From Dactylellina haptotyla (lineage: Eukaryota > Ascomycota > Orbiliomycetes > Orbiliales > Orbiliaceae), in contig CM062385.1 in the NCBI GenBank assembly GCA_031310005.1, positions 1,612,001-1,676,000 of the forward strand: 64,000 nucleotides of DNA, written 5' to 3'. Of the stretch, positions 10,109 to 21,731 are shown in pieces (the first letter of the stretch is position 1; each line of letters starts with the position of its first letter). The notes below the pieces were generated by a model. It was not told the origin of the DNA. It did not search any database and saw only the letters and a program-made list of their open reading frames with translations. A program made the translations under genes and the position numbers.

Positions 10109-12823
10109 TTACGTCCGGCCGGATGGATCTCTAGGATCTCGGGGCGGGAAGTTTGACTGTGGCGGTTGAGGTGGCGGTTGCGAAGGGGGTTGGGAGGGAG
10201 ACTGGTAAAACTGTGCTGGTGATGGTGACTGCCCGGGTACCGCTGGGAATGATGTCTGTGGCGACAAAGTGGAGGGGCTAACTACACTTGGTCGTCTTGC
10301 ACTGTGAACCCCGAGACTGGTAGTATGGGCTAGAGGGTGGAACCCGCTGGTCGTACCAACAACTGGCGACTGCCCTGCCTCAGTGGAGAACGAGGCGTTG
10401 CGCCTGCGACGTCCAGTTGTACTTTGGTGCCGCATTATCTCACGGACTTGGTCGAGATCAGTGCGACGGGTAGACCGAGAGCGGGAGAGTATGCTAGCAT
10501 CATCCCCGAGCAGCGTTTCATCGCGCGGATCGTAGTTTTGAGTATTCAGGTTTGTCTGGGAAGGAGATGTCGTGAGGATAGTAGGGCCAGCTATCGAAAT
10601 CGCGGGTGCAGTGGAAGACGAGGGTTGTTCAGCTGCTTGTTCAGCTTCGATTTCTTCTGGTGTCTTGTATCGTTTGGCTGCTTTCTCCTTTGCAGCCACT
10701 TCCTTGCGTCGTTGAGCTTCGCTTGGGTCGATGGTGACGAAGTATTGGGCGTTGGCGCCTTCTCCAAGACCTGGGTCGCCAGCACCTGGTCCATAGATTG
10801 GAATCTTGCGAAGGGCAGCGACCAATGCAGACATGAACTTGTTCCGGCGTTCAACGCGCTTAGGCTGATCAGCCCAGTTTCCTTTGTATCGAATTTCAAC
10901 TTTGAGTTCTAGACTATCGAGTTTGACACCATTGATTTCGACGTTTAAGTTATCGTGGCGGAAATCGCGGCTATTGTCTTCAACAAATGTGATAAGCTCA
11001 GACTTGAGAAGTAGGATATCCCTCATACTGGTTTCGAAGTGGACGTTGAAAACGATGGTTTCACGCATTGGCCCAGAGCGAGAGACATTCTCGACATATT
11101 TCGCGTTAAGGACATTGTTTGGAACCTGGACAAATTTGTTGGTCTCGACTTGGCGAAAAATCGTGTAAAGGAGAGAAATATGTTCGACAATGAACTCTTT
11201 GTTGTCAAGATCAATCCTGTCACCGACGTCGTAGGGATGCTTGACGAATATGAAGACGCAAGAACCTAGGATTTCCTGTGCAGTGGCAGCAAATACGAAG
11301 GACAGTGACAATAGTGTGGCGCCAGCTGTGCCGAGAGTGGTAACAAAATTTTGGTTTAAGAAGGCGACAAAGACGAAAATGACGATGACGAAGACAATGG
11401 CAGAGAGTAGCGAGTTCAAAGCGGCGATTGCAGAGTCGATATCACCCATGCTCTTAGCCAAAGTCTTGCGCTCACGAGCTATTTCCAACAGCATGCCGAT
11501 CATTTCGTCTAGAGAGATATCGCCATTCTCATCTTTGTCAAGCATGACGAAAGCAGCCTTGGCTTCCTCAGTTCGGTCCAGTCCCAGAACTTCAATGAAG
11601 TCTTCCAAATAGAGTGTATCCTTTCCTTCTTCCACAAAACTCATCCAAATACGTCGTGCCAAGGCTTCAATGGTTGTTTTTCTAGCGAGAGCGTTGATTA
11701 CGACCGATCTAGGCGAGTTTGGGTTGAGAACGTTGCGGCCAGTGATTTCCTTCGCCACATGGCCCACAGCAGAGGTGATGTTGTCTCCGACTCTACCTAT
11801 ATGGTGCAAGAATCTCATAGGAGTCGCTGCTCCACTTTGCCTGACATTTGGTGATCCAAACCCATTTACAAGCCCAGCGTGCAGAATGTAATCCTCTTCA
11901 GCAAACTCTGGGCAGTAAGATGGGAACATATTCCGTGAGCATTCCAAAAGAAGTGAGATAACTTTGATGTATTCTTTGTTGGCCGTGATCCGAGCAGCAA
12001 ACTGCTTTTGGTGGTATTGTACCGAAATAAGCTGGACGATAACAGACTTGACAAGGAATATCAAGGAGGACACCAGACAGGCCGTTAGAACATTTAGCAT
12101 TGTACTTCTCCAGGTTCCAAATTTAATACCGGCATCCTTGTAGTTATCGATCAGGATCTTAAATGAAACCAGACCGGCAATAGTCCATCCAACGAGAGAC
12201 AGCGGGACTTCCAGTTGCTGAATAACTTTGTAATATTTGCGAGTCCCACTGCTAACAACGCCGACAAGTGTTTTGAATGCCATTGGTAGAACCTTCGCGA
12301 CAATTTTTGACATCCATAGCGAACACCAAACAATCTCAAGCCAAATAAAAAAGATAAAAAGCGGCACACCACCTATCCGGGCATTCCTACCAACCGTAGC
12401 TCCAATAGCGATTGGAATAGCAAGTAGCAATGCAAGTGGCGCGATATATATCATCCATCGGGTGATAAAGCTGAAGTTAAGGATCTTTTCGTAGAACAGG
12501 CCGACTTTTGTTAAGGCGTTATCTTCACCATCGTTGACTTCTCTTCGGCCATCTTTCAAAAGCCGTCGTTTTCCACCTTTCTTTTCAAACGAAGGCCCTA
12601 AGGCATCAAGAGTTCCTTCTGCCCGCTCGTAGGTTGGACGAGTAACTTTGTCGGTGCTGGTGTTGAAAGCCGTGATGGAACCCTCCTTTGTCCGATAAGA
12701 TCGATGGGACTCAATTGGTGTAAGGGGGATATTTACGACATGGTCATCTGAAGATCGTTGGTAGGCAGGATCGATGGGCTGAAAACCAGTTCTGCCCGCT
12801 GGAGGCGGATATTGCGATGCCAT
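10109..12823 (-). CDS. MscS-family mechanosensitive channel with EF-hand
   Basis: Intronless, 904 aa from ATG at 12823; nine codons upstream an in-frame ATG at 12850 would give 913 aa. I prefer the inner start because 'MASQYPPPAGR' looks like the usual beginning, but cannot exclude the outer one. After a hydrophilic N-terminus come helices ('MIYIAPLALLLAIPIAIG', 'PLFIFFIWLEIVWCSLW') and further membrane segments. A single EF-hand follows ('DKDENGDISLDE', all loop ligands present), then the MscS pore helix and beta domain ('FVFAATAQEILGSCVFIF', 'YDVGDRIDL', 'VQVPNNVLNAKYVENVSRS'). The Pro/Ser/Gln-rich tail is probably disordered. Fungal homologues (fission yeast Msy1/Msy2) sit in the ER or cortical membranes and adjust calcium during hypo-osmotic shock. 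Family certain; localisation inferred. Confidence 0.93.
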   Translation of the reverse strand: MASQYPPPAGRTGFQPIDPAYQRSSDDHVVNIPLTPIESHRSYRTKEGSITAFNTSTDKVTRPTYERAEGTLDALGPSFEKKGGKRRLLKDGRREVNDGEDNALTKVGLFYEKILNFSFITRWMIYIAPLALLLAIPIAIGATVGRNARIGGVPLFIFFIWLEIVWCSLWMSKIVAKVLPMAFKTLVGVVSSGTRKYYKVIQQLEVPLSLVGWTIAGLVSFKILIDNYKDAGIKFGTWRSTMLNVLTACLVSSLIFLVKSVIVQLISVQYHQKQFAARITANKEYIKVISLLLECSRNMFPSYCPEFAEEDYILHAGLVNGFGSPNVRQSGAATPMRFLHHIGRVGDNITSAVGHVAKEITGRNVLNPNSPRSVVINALARKTTIEALARRIWMSFVEEGKDTLYLEDFIEVLGLDRTEEAKAAFVMLDKDENGDISLDEMIGMLLEIARERKTLAKSMGDIDSAIAALNSLLSAIVFVIVIFVFVAFLNQNFVTTLGTAGATLLSLSFVFAATAQEILGSCVFIFVKHPYDVGDRIDLDNKEFIVEHISLLYTIFRQVETNKFVQVPNNVLNAKYVENVSRSGPMRETIVFNVHFETSMRDILLLKSELITFVEDNSRDFRHDNLNVEINGVKLDSLELKVEIRYKGNWADQPKRVERRNKFMSALVAALRKIPIYGPGAGDPGLGEGANAQYFVTIDPSEAQRRKEVAAKEKAAKRYKTPEEIEAEQAAEQPSSSTAPAISIAGPTILTTSPSQTNLNTQNYDPRDETLLGDDASILSRSRSTRRTDLDQVREIMRHQSTTGRRRRNASFSTEAGQSPVVGTTSGFHPLAHTTSLGVHSARRPSVVSPSTLSPQTSFPAVPGQSPSPAQFYQSPSQPPSQPPPQPPQSNFPPRDPRDPSGRT

Positions 12824-12850
12824 GTCGGAATCGGTAGAGCAGTATTCCAA

Positions 12851-15800
12851 CTCTCTTTCCTATCGAATAGCAAAAGTTTAAAAAATTAATCTCTGTCTCA
12901 AACTCCGAAACCTAGTGCAACACCGAGAAGACGTTTAGAGAAGCGAGGTGCAACAGTCGGGGGTGAATTTGCAGTACAGGCAGTAGATATATTCAATGCT
13001 GGAGGCTGTGACAGTTCCGCACAATGTATGTGGTTTGTCTGTGTGTTGGGTGTTGTTGGGATGTTGTCAGGTGTCGCCGTCACAAGCTGGGAGCTAATGA
13101 TAATGATAGTATAAAATAGGTGAAAACAACAGGCAATGGATTGATGAAGGACTGAGATATGGGTATTGAAGAATCTGTAGGCGAAGGTACCGTTCTCCAG
13201 GAACTGTCGGCAAGAGTAAGGGAGTTCTATTTTATTTTGAAGGGGCTAGGCGCGAGTTTTGATACTGAATTTGCAACAAATGAATATGGGACAGGTAAAA
13301 CGGCGAGCGAGTGTGTGGGAGCACTAACCCAAGGCGAGAATGACGCAGGTACCAAAGGAAAGGGAAATACCTGGCCAAATAAGGTATATAGAAGAGAATA
13401 GGAGAGGGAAAAACAATAAGATATTCTATAAGTTTATCGAGTTATGATGAAGATCAGAGCTGACGAAAAGCCCCAGTGTATTAGGAACAAAAGGAAAGAG
13501 CGAGTGTAGAGAAGAACGAGGGTTGGATAAGAGAGTCAACGTTTATGATAAAGGGAAAAGAAGAAAAGAAGAAATTAAAGTGAGCATGGAGAAAAAGAGG
13601 GAAAGAGAACGAAGAGAGTGGAGAGAGCAGGACGGAGGGTTATTGAAATGAATCGATCGGTGAGGCTTTTCAGCGATTGAGACCAACACTAACTTGCCCA
13701 CCAAGTTTAGGCCTGTTGAGAGACAGAACTCCTTCCTTTTTGCTGGCGTGAAGCTAAGCGGTGCTAGCCCGACCCTCCTTCCGGGTTGCAAAGGGGCCCT
13801 GGCCGGCGCTCGTTCTGGCCTGTCGTTGTTGGAGGTTTGGGTTCTGATCGGCTGGGCTCTTGCAACCCCAAGACCCACTCTGCCATGCAATCACCAATGC
13901 AATGCCAATAGGATCCCGAGAGCAAATCGGATGACGAATGAACGAGTGCACTGGCGGTTTCCAATACCCCTTCTTTTCTACCTTTAGGAATCACAGAAGG
14001 AGACCAGCACGAGCGGATGATTCTCAGGGAGAGATAGCTGTGAGCATTTTACGAAATGCGCCAAAGCGTCTTTTATTGCATATACTGCTTGATCGACATC
14101 CCACATTGCGAGCATTAACATGCGAAGACACCAAAAGTATGTGCATATATGGCCGGCAACTATCTCATGGCAATTGGGCAAATAACGATCAAGCCACCAT
14201 GCACCCGCCAAACTCTCGCACTCGCAGACTTTTCACACGGTTTTTACACGTTTTTCCAGTATCTCTTCGCGTTCGCCACAAATAAACGGGCTCCTGAAAT
14301 CTAAAATAATATCTTCTCAACACCATAAATGCCCAGATGCTTGGTGGGGATATTGCGGTAAGGGTGGGTTACAAGATTTTAGCGATGTTTCGGAGCCAGA
14401 TTGATTGGACGGTGGCGCCCCGATGCTCGCGACTATGAGATCATCGCCTTGGACAGGGGAATTGCATTTTGCTCGTGCCAGAATCAACCAACCGCCCTGC
14501 AGCTGCGGAATGGACGTTTGCAGCGGGTGCTTGCTCGGGAAATTTGACGTTTGTCCGACTTCCCGCCGCCGGTGGCCTTGTGCCTTAAATCCAGGAACCC
14601 AACAAGAAGAGGGAGAAAAAAAATTTTTTTTTTTTTTTGCTGGCATCTTTGAGAGAAAGCTTTCCTCCCCTTTCCTTCCTTTACTCAGCGGCCAGGTGGG
14701 TTGCCAGAGTCAGTTTGGTCTTACATAATTGCTCGTAGGCAGTTTATGCCGACCACCTTCCTGTAGCATTCTAGGGAAAATAAGTTTAGGTCACGGAAAA
14801 CCCATAAACAGATTGGTGCCGACACAGCCAAACACGGCTACGGCCGAAAATATTTTCGAGAAGGAGCTCAACCCTCTATCAAGATGTTCAATATGTGCTA
14901 CCAAGAAGGTCTAAAGGCTGCACAAAAATAGTATTGTAGCATGCCGATGTGACTTTGCAAGCATCATCAAGCAGCCGAGAACGTCAAGGTCTCCAGGAGC
15001 ATGTGTTGATCTTTTATCAACATCCACTATCAGTATCGACTGCCTGTCGTCATTCACAATCCTAACAACCGAGCCGTTACTCGAATTGTTGGAACCTGTA
15101 TAGCGATTTATGCACTAAGGTAAAATATTCCCATGAAGCGGCATTCATAATATTTGGAGCTCCAACCACGGATACCCTGACTCCTGAATCACCCTCTTCA
15201 AAAACAAGTGCAAGCGGGTTTACATATGCCGAAAATCCAATGGAACATTTGCATGAGATTACAAGATACTCTGCTCCGAAAGAGGATGGCTCTACTGACT
15301 TTTAGTACTGGTTTTGAAATGTACTCCATATGATAATTGATATGTTCGAAGCTGCATCGCTCAGTGCAAATCAGACCCACGAAAGCCCCGAGATTGAAAA
15401 CTCGCAGATCCACCAGAAAGGGATTTCTTGGTCAAACCGTGCCATTCCGCTGTTTCATTTGCCTCTACATGTAACAACCCAAAATCTTCCGACATTCCCG
15501 AACGCGAACTCCACAGAGAAGTGCCGAATACCGTAAAGTGACAAAATGGCTTTTCAGGGAACATTTAAATACGTGGATATCTTTCAATAAAAGCACAAAT
15601 AAGGGATGTGATGACGAAAGTGGAAATTATCGACGTTAACTCTAACGCTACTGCGTGTTTTGATGAATGATCCACAGCTTGGCCCGTGTTGGCTTTCAAT
15701 CTCCTGGGGACAAAGGAAGCTGAGTTCTTTCGAAATATTGCAGACCTCCCCCTTACCCCGTATTTTTCTGGGGGGTGAATATTTGGAATTCAAAACCTAT

Positions 15801-16887
15801 CACTTGTTTCCTTGATCTACAGGGAGCGCAGTCGTTCAAGTGATACAAAGATTTGAAACCTGACGGTCCCTTGTCGTAGTAATTAGCATTACTGTCAACA
15901 CCAGTTAAGGGTTCACATGAAGATAACACCTTTCTTTGAATCGCGATCGATGACAAAGCTTAAATATTTCTCCTAATTTTGCAGGAAGCTCAAATGGATC
16001 AAGCTACAGCTTTCGTTATTTTGACTCAAGATTTTTATGGAAATTTTTCGATTCAAATAGCCTCTCGTCTGTTTAAAGAATAGATTATAGTGTGAAGGTA
16101 TATATCCTATCGGCTCGCGGAACCTACAGGCTGCAGGGACCGCCTGGTAAAAACGTTAACCCCCATCAGCGAAAGTCTCCAGCGTATCGGGATCGTGGGT
16201 CTATATCTAACCCGTTATATAGCAACTGCCCAGAAGTCTAGGCCCTTCGGATATTGAATACGAGATGGTTCATGTTACACAAAAAATAATTCCACGTACA
16301 CAACCAGCTAATCCATCGCGTGCTTGTGTCGGCCTCGCATTTGACCAGAGTCTGGTTTCTAGTGGAAAGTTCACAAGGCTATTTGATCTCTATTGTGGTA
16401 TAAGTTGGTATTGTCTCTTTGATTGCGGACTAGAGTTTTCTGGGAGAGTTTCTAGCACTTTTAACATAAAATATTTCCCATATATATGTGTTCCTTCAGC
16501 CACGATTAACATTGGTTTTGGAAAAGCTTGCTATTTTCGTAATCCAACGACCAACATCGCAGCCTAAAACTAGCTAGCTGTTTACATTGCGGCATCGGGC
16601 GCTAGTAGGTTGTTAGTAAGCAAGCCGAGATTATGCGTCACAGACCCTTCGGCTATCTACGAAAGGGACAGCTTTGTGTCGTTATTGCTATTGTTATATG
16701 TAAAGCAAAGAGATAAAACGTCCGGATTCTATTACAATTCAAATTTATCATTATTTCTCAGCTTTGAAGTTGTGTCTATTCGTGGCTAACTTTGGATTCA
16801 ATTGTGCCGTCTGTTGGCCTTTATTACAACACTTCCAACGCAACCTACTAGGATCAGTTGAAACCTCTAGGCACTAAACGGCTTAAG
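12851..16887. other. 4-kb gene-poor stretch
   Basis: The first ~1-2 kb is probably promoter and leader of the channel gene, with short frames but no protein I can support. Between 14.7 and 16.9 kb sequence is A/T-richer, with scattered frames of 60-100 codons, several lacking an ATG. The longest with its own ATG is 16265-16567 (+, 100 aa, five cysteines, no signal peptide). I recognise no transposon, repeat family or RNA gene. It could contain decayed or orphan genes below what I can detect. Confidence 0.45.
14616..14638. repeat. A8-T15 homopolymer tract
   Basis: Eight A followed directly by fifteen T. Tracts of this type exclude nucleosomes in fungal promoters; here no gene start is visible nearby. 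Confidence 0.8.
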
Positions 16888-17861
16888 ATGGGGTACCTAA
16901 ATCGTGCAGAAAATCAGAAACCCGTATTACCGGTTGAATCGTACCATTTACATACGCCTCAGGAGGAATATGATCTTAATTGTGTTATGCCATTGAGAAT
17001 TCTGGAGTCGAATGGTGTGCGCCTGGAGCCATTTATTGTGCGTATATTTTAACACCGTATACCCGTGATAATTTTTCTCTAAAAAATATCGCAAAACAGG
17101 AAACAAAGTACTGACATATCTATTTCGAAGCCCTCACTACACGCCGAGTATGCATACAACCTGATTCTAAAAGAACCCGACAGTGATATAATATACAAAT
17201 ATCTACCCTATGGTCCTTTCCTGTCTTTTCCTGAGTACCTCACCTGGCTGGAATCGAGGATCCGAAGCGATAGGTGTTCTTGTTTATTTCTGATCACTGA
17301 TTTATCTCGGCCTTATGATGCGGCGGATCCTCTGAGTCGCGTTGCTGGCTGGATTGGTGTTATCAATATTAGCATAGTTGATCTTGTCGGCGAGGTTGGA
17401 CATGTTACTGTTTTAAAAAGGGCATGGAAAACGTAAGTAGATTGATATTATCTAGAACTATGAACTCAAAGGCTTTGGAATACTAAAATTTGGCTCCAAG
17501 GCACGTGAACACTCACGCCTCTTCTCTTTTAATGAAATATATGCTTTCGCCACGCCCCGAAGGCCTAGCATTCCGGAGAGTCTGCTGGCTGGCGCATAAA
17601 GAAAACCAAAACTCCAACACTGCTGCAGAAAGACTCGGGTTTTCCTTGGAAGGTACTATCAGGTGTGCAAAATTGTTAAGGCACGATAAGGAGGGCACGG
17701 TTATCAAGAGCGAGAAGAGCTTAGGTCGTAGTGAAGAAGGGAAATCCCGGGATACGAACGTATGGAGTGTTACCTGGGAGGATTGGGAGAAGAAAGGAGC
17801 CGAGCAGAAGATCCAAGGACTATTGGCGAGAGAAGTAAAGCAGAACTCGGCCTGGGAATAA
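16888..17861 (+). CDS. GNAT-family N-acetyltransferase
   Basis: Predicted 270 aa from three exons: 16888-17037, 17131-17432, 17501-17861. The fold is the RimJ/RimL-like GNAT type (Acetyltransf_3). Exon 1 ends in 'SNGVRLEPFI', the usual first strand. Exon 2 carries 'IYKYLPYGPFLSFPEYLTWLE', split here as 'IYKYLPYGPF' and 'PEYLTWLE', then 'VAGWIGVINI', the central strands. Exon 3 contains 'VCWLAHKENQNSNTAAERLGF', that is 'NQNSNTAAERLGF', the acetyl-CoA-binding N..S..AA.RLGF signature, and ends in 'VWSVTWEDWEK'. Intron 1 is supported by a CTGAC branch 12 nt before the acceptor; without it the frame stops. The substrate (small amine, antibiotic or peptide N-terminus) cannot be read. No operon-like neighbours. 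Confidence 0.82.
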
Positions 17862-18234
17862 TTATGTATTGATATTCGTATCAGAGCTAGGATATGACTT
17901 TGCGAATAGCATCTAACCTATTTCTAACGACGAATTGTTTATTTTTTGGGAAAGCCTACCTATATATGGTTTTGGATTCCCATTGCCCTTTTAAAATGTG
18001 AAGCGTATTGGATATCATATAATTTCCTTCGAAAGCCGCAAACCTTTTGTGTAGGTGCGTGGACCAGACTTGTGCGTGGACCAGGCTACTGCGAGCCTCA
18101 AAAAAGGGTAGTTGTGTTGTTAGAGCTAAATGTGGCGCTAGTGTGTGACACATTCTGATCTTCAAAATCTTTGTCTCTGGATCTCCTACCGGCAAGACCG
18201 TCCACATCTGCGTCAAACGGTAGATAAAGTCACA
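17862..18234. other. intergenic, GNAT / GCIP gene
   Basis: About 370 bp holding the 3' end of the acetyltransferase and the promoter of the next gene in the same direction. Nothing specific seen. Confidence 0.4.
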
Positions 18235-19452
18235 ATGGCTTCTAATACGTCTTCAGCCTCGCTCCCTCCGTTATCCGCCGCGATAGCTTCTACTCTATCG
18301 TCCCTAAAGACTACCATCCAACTCATCAATACCCCGTCCGAGGACCCCTCCATTACCGCCTCTAAAACTTATACTTCGGTTGCACTGTATGCCTTCCTCG
18401 CAGATTTTGCGAATCTCACAAAAGCATATGCTACCAGACTTGGTCTCGTAACGAACCCTCCAATAGCAGACTCGACCTACCCTGCAATCGCCCGAATACT
18501 TGTTGATGTGCAGAATAGCGTTTTACCAGTGGCTTCCTCGGCTCCATATATAGCGAGCAAGGAGCGCTATGGATCGACTATGCACACCGCCGTGGTCAAC
18601 GGCGTCGTAGATCTTCTAAAAGGCATCGAAGAGATGGTGAAAGGCGTGCAGAGTAACATCTCCGGGGATGCCGCTTCCGGCTCTCAAAATAGTGATAAGG
18701 GCAAGAAACGGCAGGAAATCAGTATCACCGATCTTCGGCAAGCTCTTCCTAGTATTACAAAGTCGCCATACACGTCCACCGGGCAGATTTGGTCCTCGGC
18801 AGACCGTCTTCTTTCTATCTCTCAGAAACACCTTATCGGCTTGGTTGAAGCAAAGCTACAGTCTCACGCGGATATGTTGAACGATTGTATAGCTGAGTTT
18901 AAGGAATGGGTTTCTGATGCCGCTGAGGAGCTCAACGGGGAAGATTCCGGGTTCGATGAAGACGAGAGTCAAAGTGATAGTGTTCATGCTGGTCTGGTGG
19001 ATGATGATGATTTCTTCGGGCTGGAAGGGGATAACGCTAAAGTTACAAAAGAGGTTCTCACTGCGGCCGAAGCAACGCAGAAAAAATTGAAGCTCACGAG
19101 CATGTTATACGCAGCCGCTATGAAGAGGCGGGTAAAGGATCCATCTACGAGATTAGGCGGCGTATTTACTAGTCAGGCAACAAAGGACGGAAACGAATAT
19201 TCTGTTGAGAGGGAGAGGAACACTGATCGTTTGGGGCAAATAGTTGAGATAAGCAAGCTTCTTGCGGAGAAGGCTGATAATTTGGCGGCTGCATTCTACG
19301 ACGGGGAAGAGATAGGTGTGATAATCGGCCTACGGGAAGAATTCGTCCAGCACGCTGTTAATCTTGCAGAGGCGTGCAAATTAAACAGCGAGGGAGGTGA
19401 CGACGCCCCTAGCGCGTGGTTTGGCAAGTTTCTGGAGAATGTAAGAACATAG
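18235..19452 (+). CDS. GCIP-domain protein (cyclin-D1-binding protein 1-like)
   Basis: Intronless, 405 aa. The sequence is helical throughout, fitting the GCIP/CCNDBP1 family (cyclin-D-interacting, helix-bundle fold related to vinculin/talin modules). Visible parts: an N-terminal helix region ('AIASTLSSLKTTIQLI'), a middle segment 'GQIWSSADRLLSISQKH', an acidic low-complexity stretch at ~240-275 ('VDDDDFFGLEG'), and C-terminal helices with 'MLYAAAMKRRV' and 'EEFVQHAVNLAEACKLN'. The start ATG at 18235 gives a Ser/Thr-rich N-terminus; 30 further codons upstream are open but lack homology character. The fungal function is unknown; the animal protein inhibits cyclin-D/CDK4 signalling, which cannot simply be transferred. 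Family call fairly sure. Confidence 0.78.
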   Translation: MASNTSSASLPPLSAAIASTLSSLKTTIQLINTPSEDPSITASKTYTSVALYAFLADFANLTKAYATRLGLVTNPPIADSTYPAIARILVDVQNSVLPVASSAPYIASKERYGSTMHTAVVNGVVDLLKGIEEMVKGVQSNISGDAASGSQNSDKGKKRQEISITDLRQALPSITKSPYTSTGQIWSSADRLLSISQKHLIGLVEAKLQSHADMLNDCIAEFKEWVSDAAEELNGEDSGFDEDESQSDSVHAGLVDDDDFFGLEGDNAKVTKEVLTAAEATQKKLKLTSMLYAAAMKRRVKDPSTRLGGVFTSQATKDGNEYSVERERNTDRLGQIVEISKLLAEKADNLAAAFYDGEEIGVIIGLREEFVQHAVNLAEACKLNSEGGDDAPSAWFGKFLENVRT

Positions 19453-20280
19453 AGCGGTACTTAGTCAGAATAGTTGCTTGTCGAGAATAACTTCAACATA
19501 TGATACCCCATAGACCCGCATCAAAATCTCTAAATATTGTTAAAGACCGGTTAGGAATACCGTGGGCCGACTATCGCCGTATCTCCGCTAGCGACCCTCC
19601 GAAAACTCGGCAGATTCGTCCCGCTAAGCTTGATCATTGCGCATCGGTTCCGGGGCCTTTTTTGATCCTCGCCCTGGCATTCTTGCCGGCGGGTAGGTGG
19701 TCTGAGTTTTTGGGACGACCCTGATTACAAATGTTGCGCCTGTACGTGTTCGGGTTGGGTCATTGCGCCACAAGTTGCTGTTTTGAGCTGCGTTCTCGCC
19801 CGAAGCACACGTGCGGCCACCGCCTGAGAACCTCAACACTGATTTTTGGAGGGAGAGACGCTCGGGATAACGTGACAGCTATTCCGAATCGAGTTCCGCA
19901 CCGCTACGACCGACCCTTTGCGACTCCTGGCCACGGTTCTGCCGGCGAGTCTCTGCTGGTATCGCTGAGACCTCAATCCTTTGACCTCCTTGAAAATGTC
20001 GCGATGCATGGGTGATGTTACGAGATTACCAATCTGATCCTCTGTTGGATATCGCCATAGAATCGAGTTGGAAAACTGTCAGATATGTGTAAAAAGGGAA
20101 CTTGTGTGACCCAGATCATCTATAAAATGGCCCCGATTTCCCTTCGCTTTGTGATATCCAAATCATCAAAGCATCGAACAATAAAGATTCCATCATATCA
20201 TCAAGTTTCCTACATCCACCCTTACAATCATCTCATCTCTAGTTTAAAGCCTTTAAAGCCCGGTATTATTTAAATTTAAG
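19453..20280. other. intergenic, promoter of the NmrA-like gene
   Basis: Over 800 bp without a supportable gene. The right part contains the TATA element listed separately and a C/T- and A-rich leader before the ATG at 20281. Confidence 0.45.
20121..20127 (+). promoter_or_regulatory. TATA box of the NmrA-like gene
   Basis: Perfect TATAAAA 154-160 bp upstream of the ATG at 20281. A leader of ~120 nt would follow, usual for fungal genes. Inferred from position and sequence. Confidence 0.55.
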
Positions 20281-21189
20281 ATGTCTACAAAGAGCGTTCT
20301 CCTTATTGGTGCCTCTGGCAATCTTGGTACTCCCATTCTCCAAGCCCTGATTGCAGATCCAGGTATCGATGTTACAATTCTCAGCCGTGAGACCTCGACC
20401 TCGACCTTCCCAGCTGGGGTTCCAGTGAAGAAAGCGGACTACAACTCCCACGATTCTCTCGTAGCCGCGTTCAAAGGCCATGAAGTTATTGTCTCCAATG
20501 TCGCCACACTCGCTGCCGGGGACCAGGTTAAATTCGTCGAAGCAGCAGTTGACGCAGGCGTCAAGCGATTCTACCCGACAGAATTTGGGTCCATTGCCTC
20601 CAACGATGACCCCAAGCTCGTCACTGAATGGTGGGACCGTGTTGGTTTCCACGGTAAATACGAAGTATACCTCCGTCTCAAGGAGCTTTCTGATGCCGGA
20701 AAGATTGAGTGGACGCTCATTACCAACGGTCCCTTTTTCGACTGGGGTCTCCACGCTGGCTTCCTCGGTCTTAACCTTAAAGAAAAGAAAATCACTATCT
20801 ATGGTAGTGGAAATCAATTAATTGCTACGACTAACCTGGCGCATATTGCCAGGGCCACAGCGTGGTCTATTACACACCCCGAAGAGACCAAGAATAAAGC
20901 CGTTCGGTTTTATTCCTACAAAGTTTCACAGAATCAAGTTCTTGAGATTGTGGAGAAGATTACTGGTACTAAATGGGCAGTCGAGAGAATCAGCGTTGAG
21001 GACCACATTAAAAACGGAGAGGCGGGTGTCAAAGCTGGGAATCCATATGCGGGTTATCAGATTATGCAAGGGTTTATTTTCGATGAAGAGGATAGATTCG
21101 GAAGCAACTATGCTAAGAATGAAGTCCCTATCACCGATGAGCAACCTTTGGAGAAGAGTATTGAGGCTGCTTTGAAGAGTGTTGCTTAG
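20281..21189 (+). CDS. NmrA/isoflavone-reductase-like NAD(P)-binding protein
   Basis: Intronless, 302 aa, of the atypical SDR (NmrA-like, PCBER/isoflavone reductase) group. The Rossmann start 'VLLIGASGNLGTPILQAL' has the GxxGxxG dinucleotide motif at residues ~10-16. The second strand ends in 'LSRETSTSTF', and 'GVKRFYPTEFGS' is the typical segment following strand 5. 'LKELSDAGKIEWTLITNGPFFDWG' falls in the substrate region (key part 'TLITNGPFFDWG'). Members reduce small phenolic or ether substrates or act as redox-sensing regulators, so the precise role is open. It stands alone, with no visible biosynthetic cluster around it. The TATA-containing promoter suggests conditional expression. Confidence 0.87.
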   Translation: MSTKSVLLIGASGNLGTPILQALIADPGIDVTILSRETSTSTFPAGVPVKKADYNSHDSLVAAFKGHEVIVSNVATLAAGDQVKFVEAAVDAGVKRFYPTEFGSIASNDDPKLVTEWWDRVGFHGKYEVYLRLKELSDAGKIEWTLITNGPFFDWGLHAGFLGLNLKEKKITIYGSGNQLIATTNLAHIARATAWSITHPEETKNKAVRFYSYKVSQNQVLEIVEKITGTKWAVERISVEDHIKNGEAGVKAGNPYAGYQIMQGFIFDEEDRFGSNYAKNEVPITDEQPLEKSIEAALKSVA

Positions 21190-21731
21190 AATATTATTGT
21201 TATAACATTAGGATGTCGATTGCTTGGTCTCATAAGATCTTAATATCAATGGGGAATGTAGTTAGTCGGAAGTTGAAAATCAGATTTAATTCAATTCTAC
21301 GAATATGTTTACAAATTTGGAAATGAAGCATCTATTTGCTATGCCGTAACCAATATTTATAATTGCTAACGTAAATTTATAAACCTGTAGCGCTAATACG
21401 CGCTCCGTTTTACTTAATTGACAGAAAACTACATTACTACGGTCTCTAGTTTGTGTTGAATATATAAATATATTATGAGAAGATAATTAGATATATTGAG
21501 CAAGATATGTCCGACACACCGATAATGTTCAGCCTTGGTCCCATATGCTTTTATGGGAGCGTGAGAATGAGACTAATCGAATGTTCGAACCCGTTTTCGG
21601 AATAGTAGTTGTCTGCCCAGAGACCGTGATCAGGTTACAACGACGCGATGCATTCTGGGATGCCTCGAATATTGAACTCGCATCCGTCTATCTCTTTCAG
21701 AGTACAATATAATTTATATGATATTGTTGCC
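21190..21731. other. intergenic, A/T-rich promoter of tandem gene A
   Basis: About 540 bp, A/T-rich, with 'TATATAAATATATTA' near 21460-21475 some 260 bp upstream of the next ATG. An in-frame upstream ATG at 21648 would add 28 residues to gene A but would bury its signal peptide, so I do not use it. Confidence 0.4.

Noticed and set aside
18145-18234. Upstream in-frame extension of the GCIP gene
   Set aside because: The extra 30 residues look like translated leader (Trp, Ser, Arg mix without helix pattern), while the ATG at 18235 starts a normal N-terminus.
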